Notes under the pieces: generated by a model
Told to the model about the DNA's origin: nothing
What the model saw: the letters and a program-made list of their open reading frames with translations, nothing else
Databases searched by the model: none
Program-made: the position numbers and the translations under genes
Shown: positions 21,604 to 30,324 of the stretch, in pieces
How positions within the stretch are numbered: the stretch's first letter is position 1
Layout: every line of letters begins with the position of its first letter
NCBI GenBank assembly: GCA_902576865.1
Contig: CACGWZ010000003.1
Span: forward strand, 1-64,000
Length of the DNA stretch: 64,000 nucleotides
Reading direction: 5' to 3'
Source: an uncultured Fidelibacterota bacterium
GTDB lineage: Bacteria; Fidelibacterota; Marinisomatia; Marinisomatales; Marinisomataceae

Positions 21604-22665
21604 TTATTCTACAAAAATATATGCATTATCTTTCCCATTAAATGTAATAGCTTGACCGTTAACATCAAGCATGTAATTACCAGCACCTCCAGCTCCAGCT
21701 CCAGGATTGTCTTCGCCCCAACCAAGGGTTGAATTAGAATCCACTGTAAAAGTAACTGTAGCAATTACACCATCTCCATCTGCACTTGGTTTGTCACTTG
21801 ATAAAGAAGCAGTATAAACAACTAATCTACTTATACCTGGATTATGAGAGGTTGTTAATAAAGGGGCGTTGTTCCCTTCTAAAAAATCACCAGCTGTTGT
21901 GCTTACATAAGTTAAACCACCATAAGAAAGTGTCGCTTGTGCTGCAGATAAGCCAGTTACTCCAATAACTTTTATATCAATAGAAACATCTGTTCCAGCT
22001 GATGTTGTAGTATATTTTGGATCTAAAACAAATGCAGGCGTTTGTAAATCGTCAACTGTAATGAAAGCTGTTTTTACTTCAGAGGTTGATCCTCCGTCTC
22101 CTGTAACAGTAAGAGATACGTCAAAATTTCCAGAACTTTCATAAATGTGTGAAGGATTTTCTTCAGTACTAGTATTACCATCTCCAAAATCCCATAATGT
22201 AGAATTGTAAAGTGTTGATAAATTATTAAAGTTTACCATATGAGGAACTATACCAGCAACCTCATCCTCTGAGGCTGTTGAAAAATTAGCAGTTGGTGCC
22301 GTAGGTTCTACAGTAATATAATCTGTTTTAGTATTTACATTTGATCCACCAGGACCTGTAGCTGTTAGCGAAACAGAATATGTACCTGCATTTTGATATG
22401 TAAAACCAACTACTTGGCCAGATGCATCCAAACTACCATCATTTTCAAAATCCCATTGGTGTAATGTAGTATTTGATGATGAAGATGCAAATGTAACTGT
22501 TAATGGAGCAGGACCAGAGGTTGGTGATCCAGTAAAAATTGCAACAGGAGGATCGTTTGATGGTCCAGTACCTCCTCCAGAATCGTCATCGGTACCACCG
22601 CCACCGCCACCACCGCAGTTAATTAAAAATAAAACTAATGATAAAGATAGTAGTTTTTTGAACAT
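21604..22665 (-). CDS. Lipoprotein with two PKD domains and a cohesin-like domain
   Basis: Predicted lipoprotein of 353 residues. A signal peptide ends in the lipobox LINC with acylated C17, followed by a Gly/Asp/Ser-rich linker. PKD domains lie at about 38-118 (WDFENDG) and 120-204 (WDFGDG). Residues 210-345 look like a cohesin: GTDVSIDIKV, an AQATLSY strand, TTAGDFLEGN, and GDGVIATVTFTV, matching the usual cohesin pattern of strands and the GxGxxAxxxF motif. The downstream secreted protein carries a dockerin-like segment, suggesting a receptor-ligand pair. The cohesin call is by motif only. Confidence 0.78.
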   Translation of the reverse strand: MFKKLLSLSLVLFLINCGGGGGGGTDDDSGGGTGPSNDPPVAIFTGSPTSGPAPLTVTFASSSSNTTLHQWDFENDGSLDASGQVVGFTYQNAGTYSVSLTATGPGGSNVNTKTDYITVEPTAPTANFSTASEDEVAGIVPHMVNFNNLSTLYNSTLWDFGDGNTSTEENPSHIYESSGNFDVSLTVTGDGGSTSEVKTAFITVDDLQTPAFVLDPKYTTTSAGTDVSIDIKVIGVTGLSAAQATLSYGGLTYVSTTAGDFLEGNNAPLLTTSHNPGISRLVVYTASLSSDKPSADGDGVIATVTFTVDSNSTLGWGEDNPGAGAGGAGNYMLDVNGQAITFNGKDNAYIFVE

Positions 22666-22726
22666 TAGAAAATGTACGATAAAGCTTATTTGGTATCAAT
22701 ACTTAATTGAATCGTAGAAAAAAATT

Positions 22727-23809
22727 TTATTCTCTGGAAATTTTGATATTTCTTAATGCCAAATATCTCAAAATAAAGTTTATGCAATCGTCATTGCCTC
22801 CAACAATTTCAGGCGGAGAAACTCCTTTTTTATTCCAAACATCATTTAAAAGCATATTTACTGTAGCTGTTGCTGTATATCCCGTAGTTCTTGCCATTGA
22901 AGAAGATTTTGAAAACATATCCATTTCATCATATAGATGATAATGAATATGTTGTTCATCCCCATATATATTAATATCTAATACTGTGAATTCGGGTTCA
23001 TCATCTTTAAGCTTCCATTCAGTAAATAATTTTTCAACAGTATGATCAAAATTATTTTTATCAAATAAATGTTTATCAATCATTGATTGCATCAGTGAAG
23101 CATGCCCAGGATATCTTAGAGTTTTTTCTTTCATATTTGGTATATGTGACATTGTAATTAATAAGGAACGAAGACCGTCCGTATTGAATGCTTCTAATTT
23201 TCCAACATTATCAATATTTAACTCTTCAATCTCTGATAGCGCAGGCTTTATTTCCACTTTAGAATTAATCATCATTCTTGCTGGTCGGATATATTCTTCA
23301 ATGACATCTATAGGAGAAAATGGTGCTTTATAATTGTATGGTGGAGATGGATTTTTTGGTAAGCCACCTACCATATAATCAAAGGAATTTACTTTAATCT
23401 TTTTGTTCCAATATCCAAGTAAAAAATTTGGAATACCTGGAGCTAAGCCTGCATCGACAACCGCGCAAACATTATTTTTTATTGCCAAATCGTTAAGTGA
23501 TAGCACATTTTCTGGAGAAAAAGATATATCAACAACATTTTTTTTAGCCTCTATTATTAAACGTAGCGCTTCAAATCCTAAAAATCCTGGAACGGCTAAA
23601 AGTACAATATCAGCGTCGGCTATCCATGAACAAAAATTATCTTTATCTTGAACATCTATTTTTTGAATCTGAATCGATTGGTCTTCTTTTTTGATTTCAT
23701 TCAAAAGATCTACATTAATATCACCAAGATGAAGTTCATAATATTTAGATAAATCAAGTGCCATTGTTTTCCCTACAAGACCAGCACCTACTTGGAAAAT
23801 TTTTTTCAT
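22727..23809 (-). CDS. Saccharopine dehydrogenase / lysine 6-dehydrogenase family protein
   Basis: NAD(P)-dependent oxidoreductase of 360 residues acting on lysine or a lysine adduct; the exact reaction is uncertain. Seen: Rossmann motif QVGAGLVGKTMA at the N-terminus, VVDAGLAPGIPN in mid-protein, and KTLRYPGHASLMQ, typical of the family. Lysine 6-dehydrogenase or a carboxynorspermidine/saccharopine-type enzyme are the candidates. The start codon is nine bases after the mature 3' end of tRNA-Asp, and no Shine-Dalgarno sequence is visible. Downstream, after 61 bases, comes the cohesin lipoprotein gene. Confidence 0.82.
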   Translation of the reverse strand: MKKIFQVGAGLVGKTMALDLSKYYELHLGDINVDLLNEIKKEDQSIQIQKIDVQDKDNFCSWIADADIVLLAVPGFLGFEALRLIIEAKKNVVDISFSPENVLSLNDLAIKNNVCAVVDAGLAPGIPNFLLGYWNKKIKVNSFDYMVGGLPKNPSPPYNYKAPFSPIDVIEEYIRPARMMINSKVEIKPALSEIEELNIDNVGKLEAFNTDGLRSLLITMSHIPNMKEKTLRYPGHASLMQSMIDKHLFDKNNFDHTVEKLFTEWKLKDDEPEFTVLDINIYGDEQHIHYHLYDEMDMFSKSSSMARTTGYTATATVNMLLNDVWNKKGVSPPEIVGGNDDCINFILRYLALRNIKISRE

Positions 23810-23818
23810 TGAAAGTTG

Positions 23819-23892
<74 letters not shown>

Positions 23893-23895
23893 AAA

Positions 23896-24111
23896 TTATT
23901 TTATACTTAACAAAGCCATTGGAATAATAACCAAATAGCCAGCTAATAAAAGTAGTGGAGAAATAACTAAGCTCTGAAAACTGTCTACTTCTCCAAAATA
24001 CATTACCAAATAACCCACAATTATAACGAAAACTCCAACACCAAACAAAAGATAATTTTTTCTTTTGTATGGCCAAGAAAACTGTAAAGTTTTTTTATTT
24101 TTGTTATCCAT
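23896..24111 (-). CDS. DUF3098-like two-helix membrane protein
   Basis: Small protein of about 71 residues with two predicted membrane helices (LLFGVGVFVIIVGYLVMYFG and SPLLLLAGYLVIIPMALL). The start at 24111 is preferred over an in-frame ATG at 24165 because it gives the N-terminal pattern of DUF3098 proteins from Bacteroidota: a short polar leader, KRKNYLLFG, then a hydrophobic hairpin. In those genomes such proteins often neighbour ftsX; no ftsX is visible here. Function unknown. It probably heads a transcript with tRNA-Asp. Confidence 0.68.
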   Translation of the reverse strand: MDNKNKKTLQFSWPYKRKNYLLFGVGVFVIIVGYLVMYFGEVDSFQSLVISPLLLLAGYLVIIPMALLSIK

Positions 24112-24204
24112 AATTAGAAAGTTAATTGCGATTATCGTTGATTGCAAAAATATTATTACATCCATTGATTTGAAATAAGAAATAAGGTAATTTCTAGCCC
24201 TCAG

Positions 24205-25194
24205 ATGAAAGAAATAAATACTATTAAATCTATAGCAATAACAATACTTATCATTTTTGCCACAGGCATATTATCAATAAATAATCGTGAAATAAATCCA
24301 AGCATCATCACGATTGAAAAAGGAATGTCATTAAATTCAGTTTCTAATTTAATGTTAGAGAATAATGTTATTGTAAATCAAAATATATTTAAGCTAAAAG
24401 TTGTTTCAAGAGGACTCGCATCAAAGATCCCAACTGGTAAATTTTTGATTGAAGGAAAAATATCTGATGCTATTTTAATTGATCTAATTTTTAACAAAGG
24501 TCCAATAAAATTAAAACTAACAATTCCTGAAGGTTTACAATCAAAAAATCTTTTTCAAAATATTAATATGTTGCTAAATACAGATTATGATTTTAATAAA
24601 TATTTCAATTCCACTGAGATTTTAGAAGAATATGGATTGAACGCTTCATCACTTGAAGGTTATCTTTTTCCAGACACATACTATTTATATCATGATTCGC
24701 TTCCAAATGAAATTATCGATATTTTGTTAACAGAATTTTGGAAACAATTTGATGAAAACTTACAAAATAGAGCGAATCAATTAGGATTTTCGGTACATGA
24801 AGTTGTAACTTTGGCGTCGATTATTGAAGGAGAAGCAATGCTTGATAGCGAACGAAGAACAATTTCTTCAGTATATCACAATAGATTAAAAATTAATATG
24901 AAATTACAAGCCGACCCAACAATACAATATATTATACCAGGTCCACCGAAAACATTATCTAATAGAGATTTAAGAATTAAGTCTGATTATAATACTTATC
25001 AGAATTACGGTTTGCCTCCTGGACCAATTAATAATCCAGGTATCGAATCAATTAAAGCAGCATTATATCCTGAAGATACAAATTTCCTTTTTTTTGTTGC
25101 ACAAGGTGATGGTTCGCATGCATTTACAACAAATGAAAAAGATCATGAAGAGGCAAAGAGGATTTATAAAATTAATAAAAGAATGAACAGATGA
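24205..25194 (+). CDS. mltG: Endolytic murein transglycosylase MltG
   Basis: YceG-family lytic transglycosylase that cuts nascent glycan strands and helps set glycan length. It has 329 residues. An N-terminal membrane anchor (about residues 8-25) is followed by a LysM-like region and the catalytic YceG domain, with the active-site glutamate in LASIIEGEA and the following signature YHNRLKINMKLQADPTIQY. GLPPGPINNPG also matches. The last four bases overlap the start of the helicase gene. Confidence 0.94.
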   Translation: MKEINTIKSIAITILIIFATGILSINNREINPSIITIEKGMSLNSVSNLMLENNVIVNQNIFKLKVVSRGLASKIPTGKFLIEGKISDAILIDLIFNKGPIKLKLTIPEGLQSKNLFQNINMLLNTDYDFNKYFNSTEILEEYGLNASSLEGYLFPDTYYLYHDSLPNEIIDILLTEFWKQFDENLQNRANQLGFSVHEVVTLASIIEGEAMLDSERRTISSVYHNRLKINMKLQADPTIQYIIPGPPKTLSNRDLRIKSDYNTYQNYGLPPGPINNPGIESIKAALYPEDTNFLFFVAQGDGSHAFTTNEKDHEEAKRIYKINKRMNR

Positions 25195-27356
25195 AGTTAC
25201 AAGATTTAAATTCACAGCAATTAAAAGCAGTTCAAACAGTAAATAAGCCTGTCCTAGTTTTTGCTGGAGCAGGAAGTGGGAAAACAAGAGTACTGACTTA
25301 TAAAGTTTGGCATTTAATTAAAGAAAAACTTTTTAAGCCTGAAGAAATATTAGCCTTAACCTTTACAAATAAAGCAGCAGCAGAAATGAAATTAAGAATT
25401 CAAGAAAGCATTGCTTGTGATGGAGTAAATGTAGGAACATTTCATTCAATAGGTGCTCGTATGTTACGAATGCACATATCTTCATTGAATGAAGGATATA
25501 ATTCTAGTTTTACTATTTACGATACTTCTGATCAAAAATCTGTTATTAAGGAAGTTATTGAAAATTTAAATCTTTCTGAATTTAAAGAGCTCAATGTAAG
25601 TTTCTTGAAAGTTCAAATTGATAAGTTTAAAAATGATAATCTTTCAATTAAAGATATTCAATCTAAAGCCCAAACATTTGAAGATGAAAAAATTATAGAA
25701 GTTTTTAAGGCATATTGTGAGAAATTAAAGTCTAATAATGCTTTAGACTTTAATGATTTAATTTTGCTTCCAATTCGATTGTTAAAAGAAAATGCTAAAA
25801 TCTTAAATTTTTACCAAAGCACATGGAAATATGTATTAGTTGATGAATTCCAAGATACCAATTCACCACAATTTGAGATTGTATCTTTATTAGCTGGAAA
25901 ACATCAGAATATTACTGTAGTTGGTGATGATGACCAATCCATTTACGGCTGGAGAGGAGCTAATATTGATAACATTCTTATAAATTTTCAGGATACTTTT
26001 TCAAAAAACATTGAGATTAAACTTGAAAAAAATTATAGATCAACTCAACGTATCCTTGATGGAGCTTGGTCCGTTGTTTCAAATAATAAAAATAGAGCTG
26101 AAAAGAAATTAGAAGCAACTCGAGGAAAAGGTGAAAAGATTTCTCTTATTTCAACTGGCAGCGATGAAGAAGAATCAAATGCTATTTGTGATGCAATTAA
26201 GTCTGAAATAAAACTTAATAAAAGCACTTTTAAAGATTTTGCAGTTTTGTATAGAACCAATGCACAGTCTAGATCAATTGAGCAAGCGATGGTAAAAGAA
26301 GGAATTCCATATAATATTGTAGGTGGAACAAAATTCTATGATAGAAAAGAAATCAAAGATGTGTTAGCGTATTTAACTTTGGTAGCAAATAGTAGCGATG
26401 ATATTGCTCTTAAGCGAATCATTAATTTCCCTGTAAGAGGTATTGGAGAAAAATCAATTAATATGTTTGAAGATTTAGCATCCAAAAAGAAAATTTCACT
26501 TTTTAATAGTTTAGAATTTTGTAGAGATCTAAAATTGAGAGGAAAACAACAAGATTCAATTGAGAGATTTCATGCCTCAATAAAAAAATTCTCTAGTCTA
26601 CTTGAAACTCTTGATCCTAAAGAGTTATTAAGAACTTTGTTAGAAGAGTTTAATATAGAAAATTATTATAAAAACAATCCTGTTGAACAAGATCGATATG
26701 ATAATATTCAAGAGCTAAAAGCATCAGTTGATAAATTCTCTGATCAAGTCGGTGGAAATTTAAGAGATTTTCTTCAAGAAATTTCGCTTTTTACCGATAT
26801 TGACGAATGGGATGATAAGGATAATTCTATTACTCTAATGACTGTACATGCTGCAAAAGGTCTTGAATTCCCAACTGTATTTATAGCTGGACTTGAACAT
26901 GGACTTTTTCCACTAGTTAGAATTGATGATGGACCCGATCAAATGGAAGAAGAAAGAAGATTATTTTATGTTGCGGTAACAAGAGCTATGGATCAGGTAT
27001 ATCTTTTAAATGCAAAATATAGAAGAAGATTTGGAGCTATGAATACCACATCATTTGTTCAATCAGACTTTTTAAATGAAATTGATGAAGATGTTGTAAA
27101 AGTTAAATCTTACAAATCAGTTTATACAAGAAGAATTGTTGGTACGGGAAAACAAAAGAAAATTCAAATTTCAAGAACAGTTACGGAGTTTGATGACTTT
27201 AAAATTGGAGATCAAGTTCAACATAATCTTTTTGGGATTGGTACCATTCTTGTCTTGAGCGGTTCAGGTGAAAATCAAAAAGTTGGCGTTGAATTTGATG
27301 GTGGTTTAAGAAAAAAATTAATTGTGAAGTACGCTCGTTTAAAAAAAATAGATTAA
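25191..27356 (+). CDS. UvrD/PcrA-type superfamily 1 DNA helicase
   Basis: 3'-5' DNA helicase used in nucleotide-excision and mismatch repair and in clearing replication forks. It has 721 residues. Seen in order: Walker A GAGSGKTRVLTYK, LTFTNKAAAEM (Ia), FHSIGARML, VDEFQDTN (II), GDDDQSIYGWRGA (III), LEKNYRST (IV), TVHAAKGLEF (V) and FYVAVTRA (VI). The C-terminal tail (GDQVQHNLFGIGTIL to VKYARLKKI) resembles the tudor-like PcrA tail that binds RNA polymerase. UvrD versus PcrA naming is arbitrary here. Confidence 0.94.
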   Translation: MKLQDLNSQQLKAVQTVNKPVLVFAGAGSGKTRVLTYKVWHLIKEKLFKPEEILALTFTNKAAAEMKLRIQESIACDGVNVGTFHSIGARMLRMHISSLNEGYNSSFTIYDTSDQKSVIKEVIENLNLSEFKELNVSFLKVQIDKFKNDNLSIKDIQSKAQTFEDEKIIEVFKAYCEKLKSNNALDFNDLILLPIRLLKENAKILNFYQSTWKYVLVDEFQDTNSPQFEIVSLLAGKHQNITVVGDDDQSIYGWRGANIDNILINFQDTFSKNIEIKLEKNYRSTQRILDGAWSVVSNNKNRAEKKLEATRGKGEKISLISTGSDEEESNAICDAIKSEIKLNKSTFKDFAVLYRTNAQSRSIEQAMVKEGIPYNIVGGTKFYDRKEIKDVLAYLTLVANSSDDIALKRIINFPVRGIGEKSINMFEDLASKKKISLFNSLEFCRDLKLRGKQQDSIERFHASIKKFSSLLETLDPKELLRTLLEEFNIENYYKNNPVEQDRYDNIQELKASVDKFSDQVGGNLRDFLQEISLFTDIDEWDDKDNSITLMTVHAAKGLEFPTVFIAGLEHGLFPLVRIDDGPDQMEEERRLFYVAVTRAMDQVYLLNAKYRRRFGAMNTTSFVQSDFLNEIDEDVVKVKSYKSVYTRRIVGTGKQKKIQISRTVTEFDDFKIGDQVQHNLFGIGTILVLSGSGENQKVGVEFDGGLRKKLIVKYARLKKID

Positions 27357-27382
27357 AAAATCTATTTAATGTAATTTGATAT

Positions 27383-27847
27383 ATGCAGAATTTAATACCA
27401 TGTAGATTTCATATTGAAGTTGAGGCTGTACTCAAAAGTGAAGGTTTGCGAGCTACCAAACAAAGGTTGGACATATGGGATGAGCTTTGTTCTACAGATA
27501 GTCATCGTGATATTGAATCCATTCTTAGCGATCTCAAAAAAAAGAAAATTAATGTTTCAAGAGCAACATTATATAGAACAATTGATGTATTTGTAAAACA
27601 TAATCTTTTAAAAAAAATAACACTAAATAGTGGAAAATTTCTTTATGAACACAATAAAAAAACGATTACTCCAAATCATGATCATATTGTCTGTGAAGAT
27701 TGTGGAGAAATATTTGAATTTTTCGATAATAAAATTTCCTCAATAGAGGAGAAAATTGCTGACGACTTAAATATGAGTCTTACAAAACGTGTACATCAAT
27801 TATCTGCTACTTGTAAAGATAACAATTGTGCACATTCAAAAAATTAA
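27383..27847 (+). CDS. Fur-family metal-responsive repressor
   Basis: Cytoplasmic winged-helix repressor of 154 residues. Seen: LRATKQRLDIWDEL and the recognition helix SRATLYRTIDVF; metal ligands H99 and H101 (NHDHIVC); structural zinc cysteines C104/C107 (CEDC) and C144/C149 (CKDNNC), the same Cx4C spacing as in E. coli Fur. Iron, zinc and peroxide-sensing members cannot be separated by eye. It lies 27 bases after the helicase gene and four bases before the YhaM-like gene. No metal transporter is adjacent apart from the B12 receptor about 4.5 kb downstream. Confidence 0.9.
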   Translation: MQNLIPCRFHIEVEAVLKSEGLRATKQRLDIWDELCSTDSHRDIESILSDLKKKKINVSRATLYRTIDVFVKHNLLKKITLNSGKFLYEHNKKTITPNHDHIVCEDCGEIFEFFDNKISSIEEKIADDLNMSLTKRVHQLSATCKDNNCAHSKN

Positions 27848-27851
27848 TTAG

Positions 27852-28733
27852 ATGAAATCCATTCTTATTTCAAACATGGTAGCTGATATGAAGCTCCAAG
27901 GATTTTATTTATGTTTAGAAAAAAAATCTTTGAAAAAAAAAGATGGTTCAACCTATTTAAACTTACTTTTGCAAGACAAGTCTGGTTTAATTCGAGCGCG
28001 AATTTGGGATAATGTTCAAAAACTTTCTAAAAAGTTTAATAATGGGGACCCTGTAGCTATTAAAGGTGTAACATATCAATATGGAGAAAATGTTTTAATA
28101 AAAATTGATAATATTTCTCGCGCCAATGAGCAAAAATATAAAAAATACGGATTCGAATCTTCTGATTTAATTCCTCTCTCTAAAAAAAATCCAAATGAAC
28201 TATGGAAAGAATTAGTTAAAGAAGTAAACTTAATTTCAAAGAGTCATTTAAAAAAAGTCACTAAAAATATCTTAAGAGATCATAAAGAAAAATTTAAAGT
28301 TTATCCTGCTAGTATCTCTTATCATTATAACTACCAGAATGGATTAATTGAGCAAACAGTATCACTTTTAAAAGTTGCAAAGCAAGTGGGCTCGCATTAT
28401 GATATTGATATAGATTTATTAATATCAGGAGTATGCCTTCATCAAATTGGAAAGCTTTATTCCATAAACCTTGGTTCATCAATATCCAAATCAAATCATA
28501 AATCTTTAGTTGGAAATGCTATACTTTCAAGAGATATTGTTAATAAATATATTTCTGAAGTAAAAAATTTTCCAGATAATGATAAGCTAAGTTTAGAACA
28601 TTTAATTTTATCTTATCAAGGAAGAAAAGAGTGGCAAAGTCCTGTAGAACCTCAAACGCTTGAAGCAATATTATTACATTCCATAAATTTTATAGATTCT
28701 AAAATCAATTTTATGAGAAGAGATGTACCATAA
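27852..28733 (+). CDS. YhaM-like OB-fold plus HD-type protein with degenerate active site
   Basis: Protein of 293 residues with the architecture of YhaM/CBF1 3'-5' exoribonucleases. An OB nucleic-acid-binding domain is at about 15-92 (GSTYLNLLLQDKSGLIRARIW, with typical strands), then an HD-type domain at about 120-290 (GLIEQTVSLLKVAKQV, LLISGVCLHQIGK, HKSLVG, HLILSYQGRKEWQSP). The HD aspartate is replaced (H197-Q198), the histidine of the GLxxH motif is Q168, and the SHHG pair is Y255-Q256. H216 and H250 remain. It is probably not a nuclease; it may bind RNA or DNA only. The preceding gene is Fur. Confidence 0.75.
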   Translation: MKSILISNMVADMKLQGFYLCLEKKSLKKKDGSTYLNLLLQDKSGLIRARIWDNVQKLSKKFNNGDPVAIKGVTYQYGENVLIKIDNISRANEQKYKKYGFESSDLIPLSKKNPNELWKELVKEVNLISKSHLKKVTKNILRDHKEKFKVYPASISYHYNYQNGLIEQTVSLLKVAKQVGSHYDIDIDLLISGVCLHQIGKLYSINLGSSISKSNHKSLVGNAILSRDIVNKYISEVKNFPDNDKLSLEHLILSYQGRKEWQSPVEPQTLEAILLHSINFIDSKINFMRRDVP

Positions 28734-30324
28734 AAAAATTTATGTTTCACTGTTTCTACTAACTTCCATTGTTCTTGCTCAAGGAAGTATTCCCTTTGAA
28801 ATATCCAAACAATTTGCAGTTCCTTTGGAAAACAATCAGCTTATTTGGAATTCTGACAAAACATTAAATAATTTATTAATTGATAGATCTTCCAGAAACT
28901 TTAAGAACAAATTTGAGAAATTAAGCTATGAAGTACTTCCAGAAGATTCATCTTATGTTAAAAGTAAATTCATTTATGAATTTGGTGATTATGGATTTGA
29001 TAAGTTGCGCGTTGGAGTAAAAAAGAATTCCTTAAATGAAACATTCGAATTTACTGGATCAAAGAAAAGTTATTTTGGTCAATATTCAGAATTTTCAAAC
29101 GCTGAAAACCCTCCATTAAGTTTGTTTTATCAGTTTAATTATTCAAAAAAATTTCAAAAAAATAATCTGTATTCTTCTGCTGGATACTTTAGGGAAGAAT
29201 CACAATTTAATTTTAACTCTACTGAATTTGATTCATCTTTAAATAGTGAATTTTCTGATTTTTTGTCTTTAACTATTGGAAATAACTTTATTGTAAAAGA
29301 CCATAATTTTGATGTACAATGGAATCACGTAAGCAAATTTGAATCGTTACTTCTTAATGAATATGCAATTAATAACAAATTCGATTTAGAAAGAAATAGA
29401 TTAAAAGCTTCAATTCAAAAAAATAATTCTTTTGCTCTAAATGTTATACTCAACAATAGTTATTATTTTGATGAAAGATCTTCAAATGGTTTGTCTTTAA
29501 ATGCTTTAACTGTCACTGGTAAATATCTTCCTTTTCCAGTTGGTGAATTTGTTTACGGAATCGATTTAATAGAAAATAGCGTTAAGCCAAATATATACTA
29601 CAAAAATATGTTTGGAGATCTTGATATAGTTTTTAAATCAAGGAATCAGCATTCAATGGTTCTTTTTGATGTATATGATTTTGATGGGCAGGGTAGATTT
29701 AGAGGAAATGAAGTTGAAGAATGGAAAAACTTATCGCTTACATATTATTTTAATACCAAAATAGATTTCTCAGCTTCTTTAAAGTATGTTAAAGCGAATA
29801 ATTTTATTGTACCGATTGAATTGGGAGAGGTAATCATTCCAGAATCTGATAGATATGAGTTTATTGATGACGATATGATGTCTCTTCAATCAAACTTTAA
29901 AATTCCATTAAAATATGGATTGTTAAATTTTAATCATTCTTATAATTTTTATGATAGCCTAATAAGTTCAAATAGAAAGCATATCCTCAAACTTGATTAT
30001 CTATATAACTTATCATTAGTTAAAAATAATTTGGGAATAAGTGGAAAACTGAGCTTAGAATATGTGTCAAAAAATAGTTCAGACATGAGTTTTAATTATT
30101 TTAAAAATATGCCAGAAAGAATAAACAATATTGAATCTGATGACTATGTTAATATTTCTTTAAATGCTGATATTTCAATATCTGATGTCATTCTTACTCT
30201 TAAACTTCAAAATGCATTAAATAAGTTCAGTACGAATGAGGACTACTTATTTAAAAATCATGAATTTTTTAATCCAATAAGTAGTCTATTAACATTTGGT
30301 ATTATCTGGGAATTTGATGATTAA
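28723..30324 (+). CDS. Uncharacterised exported protein, probable outer-membrane beta barrel
   Basis: Not recognised. It has 533 residues with a clear signal peptide (IYVSLFLLTSIVLAQG). The rest is rich in alternating polar/hydrophobic stretches and in Asn, Ser, Phe and Tyr, ending in strands closing with LLTFGIIWEFDD, which suggests a transmembrane beta barrel of the type found in TonB-receptor-like or porin-like proteins. It has no plug domain. Its first 11 bases overlap the YhaM-like gene, and its end overlaps the convergent B12 receptor gene by four bases. A role beside the B12 receptor is speculation. Confidence 0.6.
   Translation: MYHKKIYVSLFLLTSIVLAQGSIPFEISKQFAVPLENNQLIWNSDKTLNNLLIDRSSRNFKNKFEKLSYEVLPEDSSYVKSKFIYEFGDYGFDKLRVGVKKNSLNETFEFTGSKKSYFGQYSEFSNAENPPLSLFYQFNYSKKFQKNNLYSSAGYFREESQFNFNSTEFDSSLNSEFSDFLSLTIGNNFIVKDHNFDVQWNHVSKFESLLLNEYAINNKFDLERNRLKASIQKNNSFALNVILNNSYYFDERSSNGLSLNALTVTGKYLPFPVGEFVYGIDLIENSVKPNIYYKNMFGDLDIVFKSRNQHSMVLFDVYDFDGQGRFRGNEVEEWKNLSLTYYFNTKIDFSASLKYVKANNFIVPIELGEVIIPESDRYEFIDDDMMSLQSNFKIPLKYGLLNFNHSYNFYDSLISSNRKHILKLDYLYNLSLVKNNLGISGKLSLEYVSKNSSDMSFNYFKNMPERINNIESDDYVNISLNADISISDVILTLKLQNALNKFSTNEDYLFKNHEFFNPISSLLTFGIIWEFDD

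Noticed and set aside
27346-27367. Perfect 9-bp inverted repeat with a 4-base loop over the helicase stop codon, considered as a terminator
   Set aside because: The stem is almost all A-T and no U-tract follows on the plus strand. The A-tract lies on the upstream side, which would serve only a minus-strand transcript, and no minus gene reads through here.
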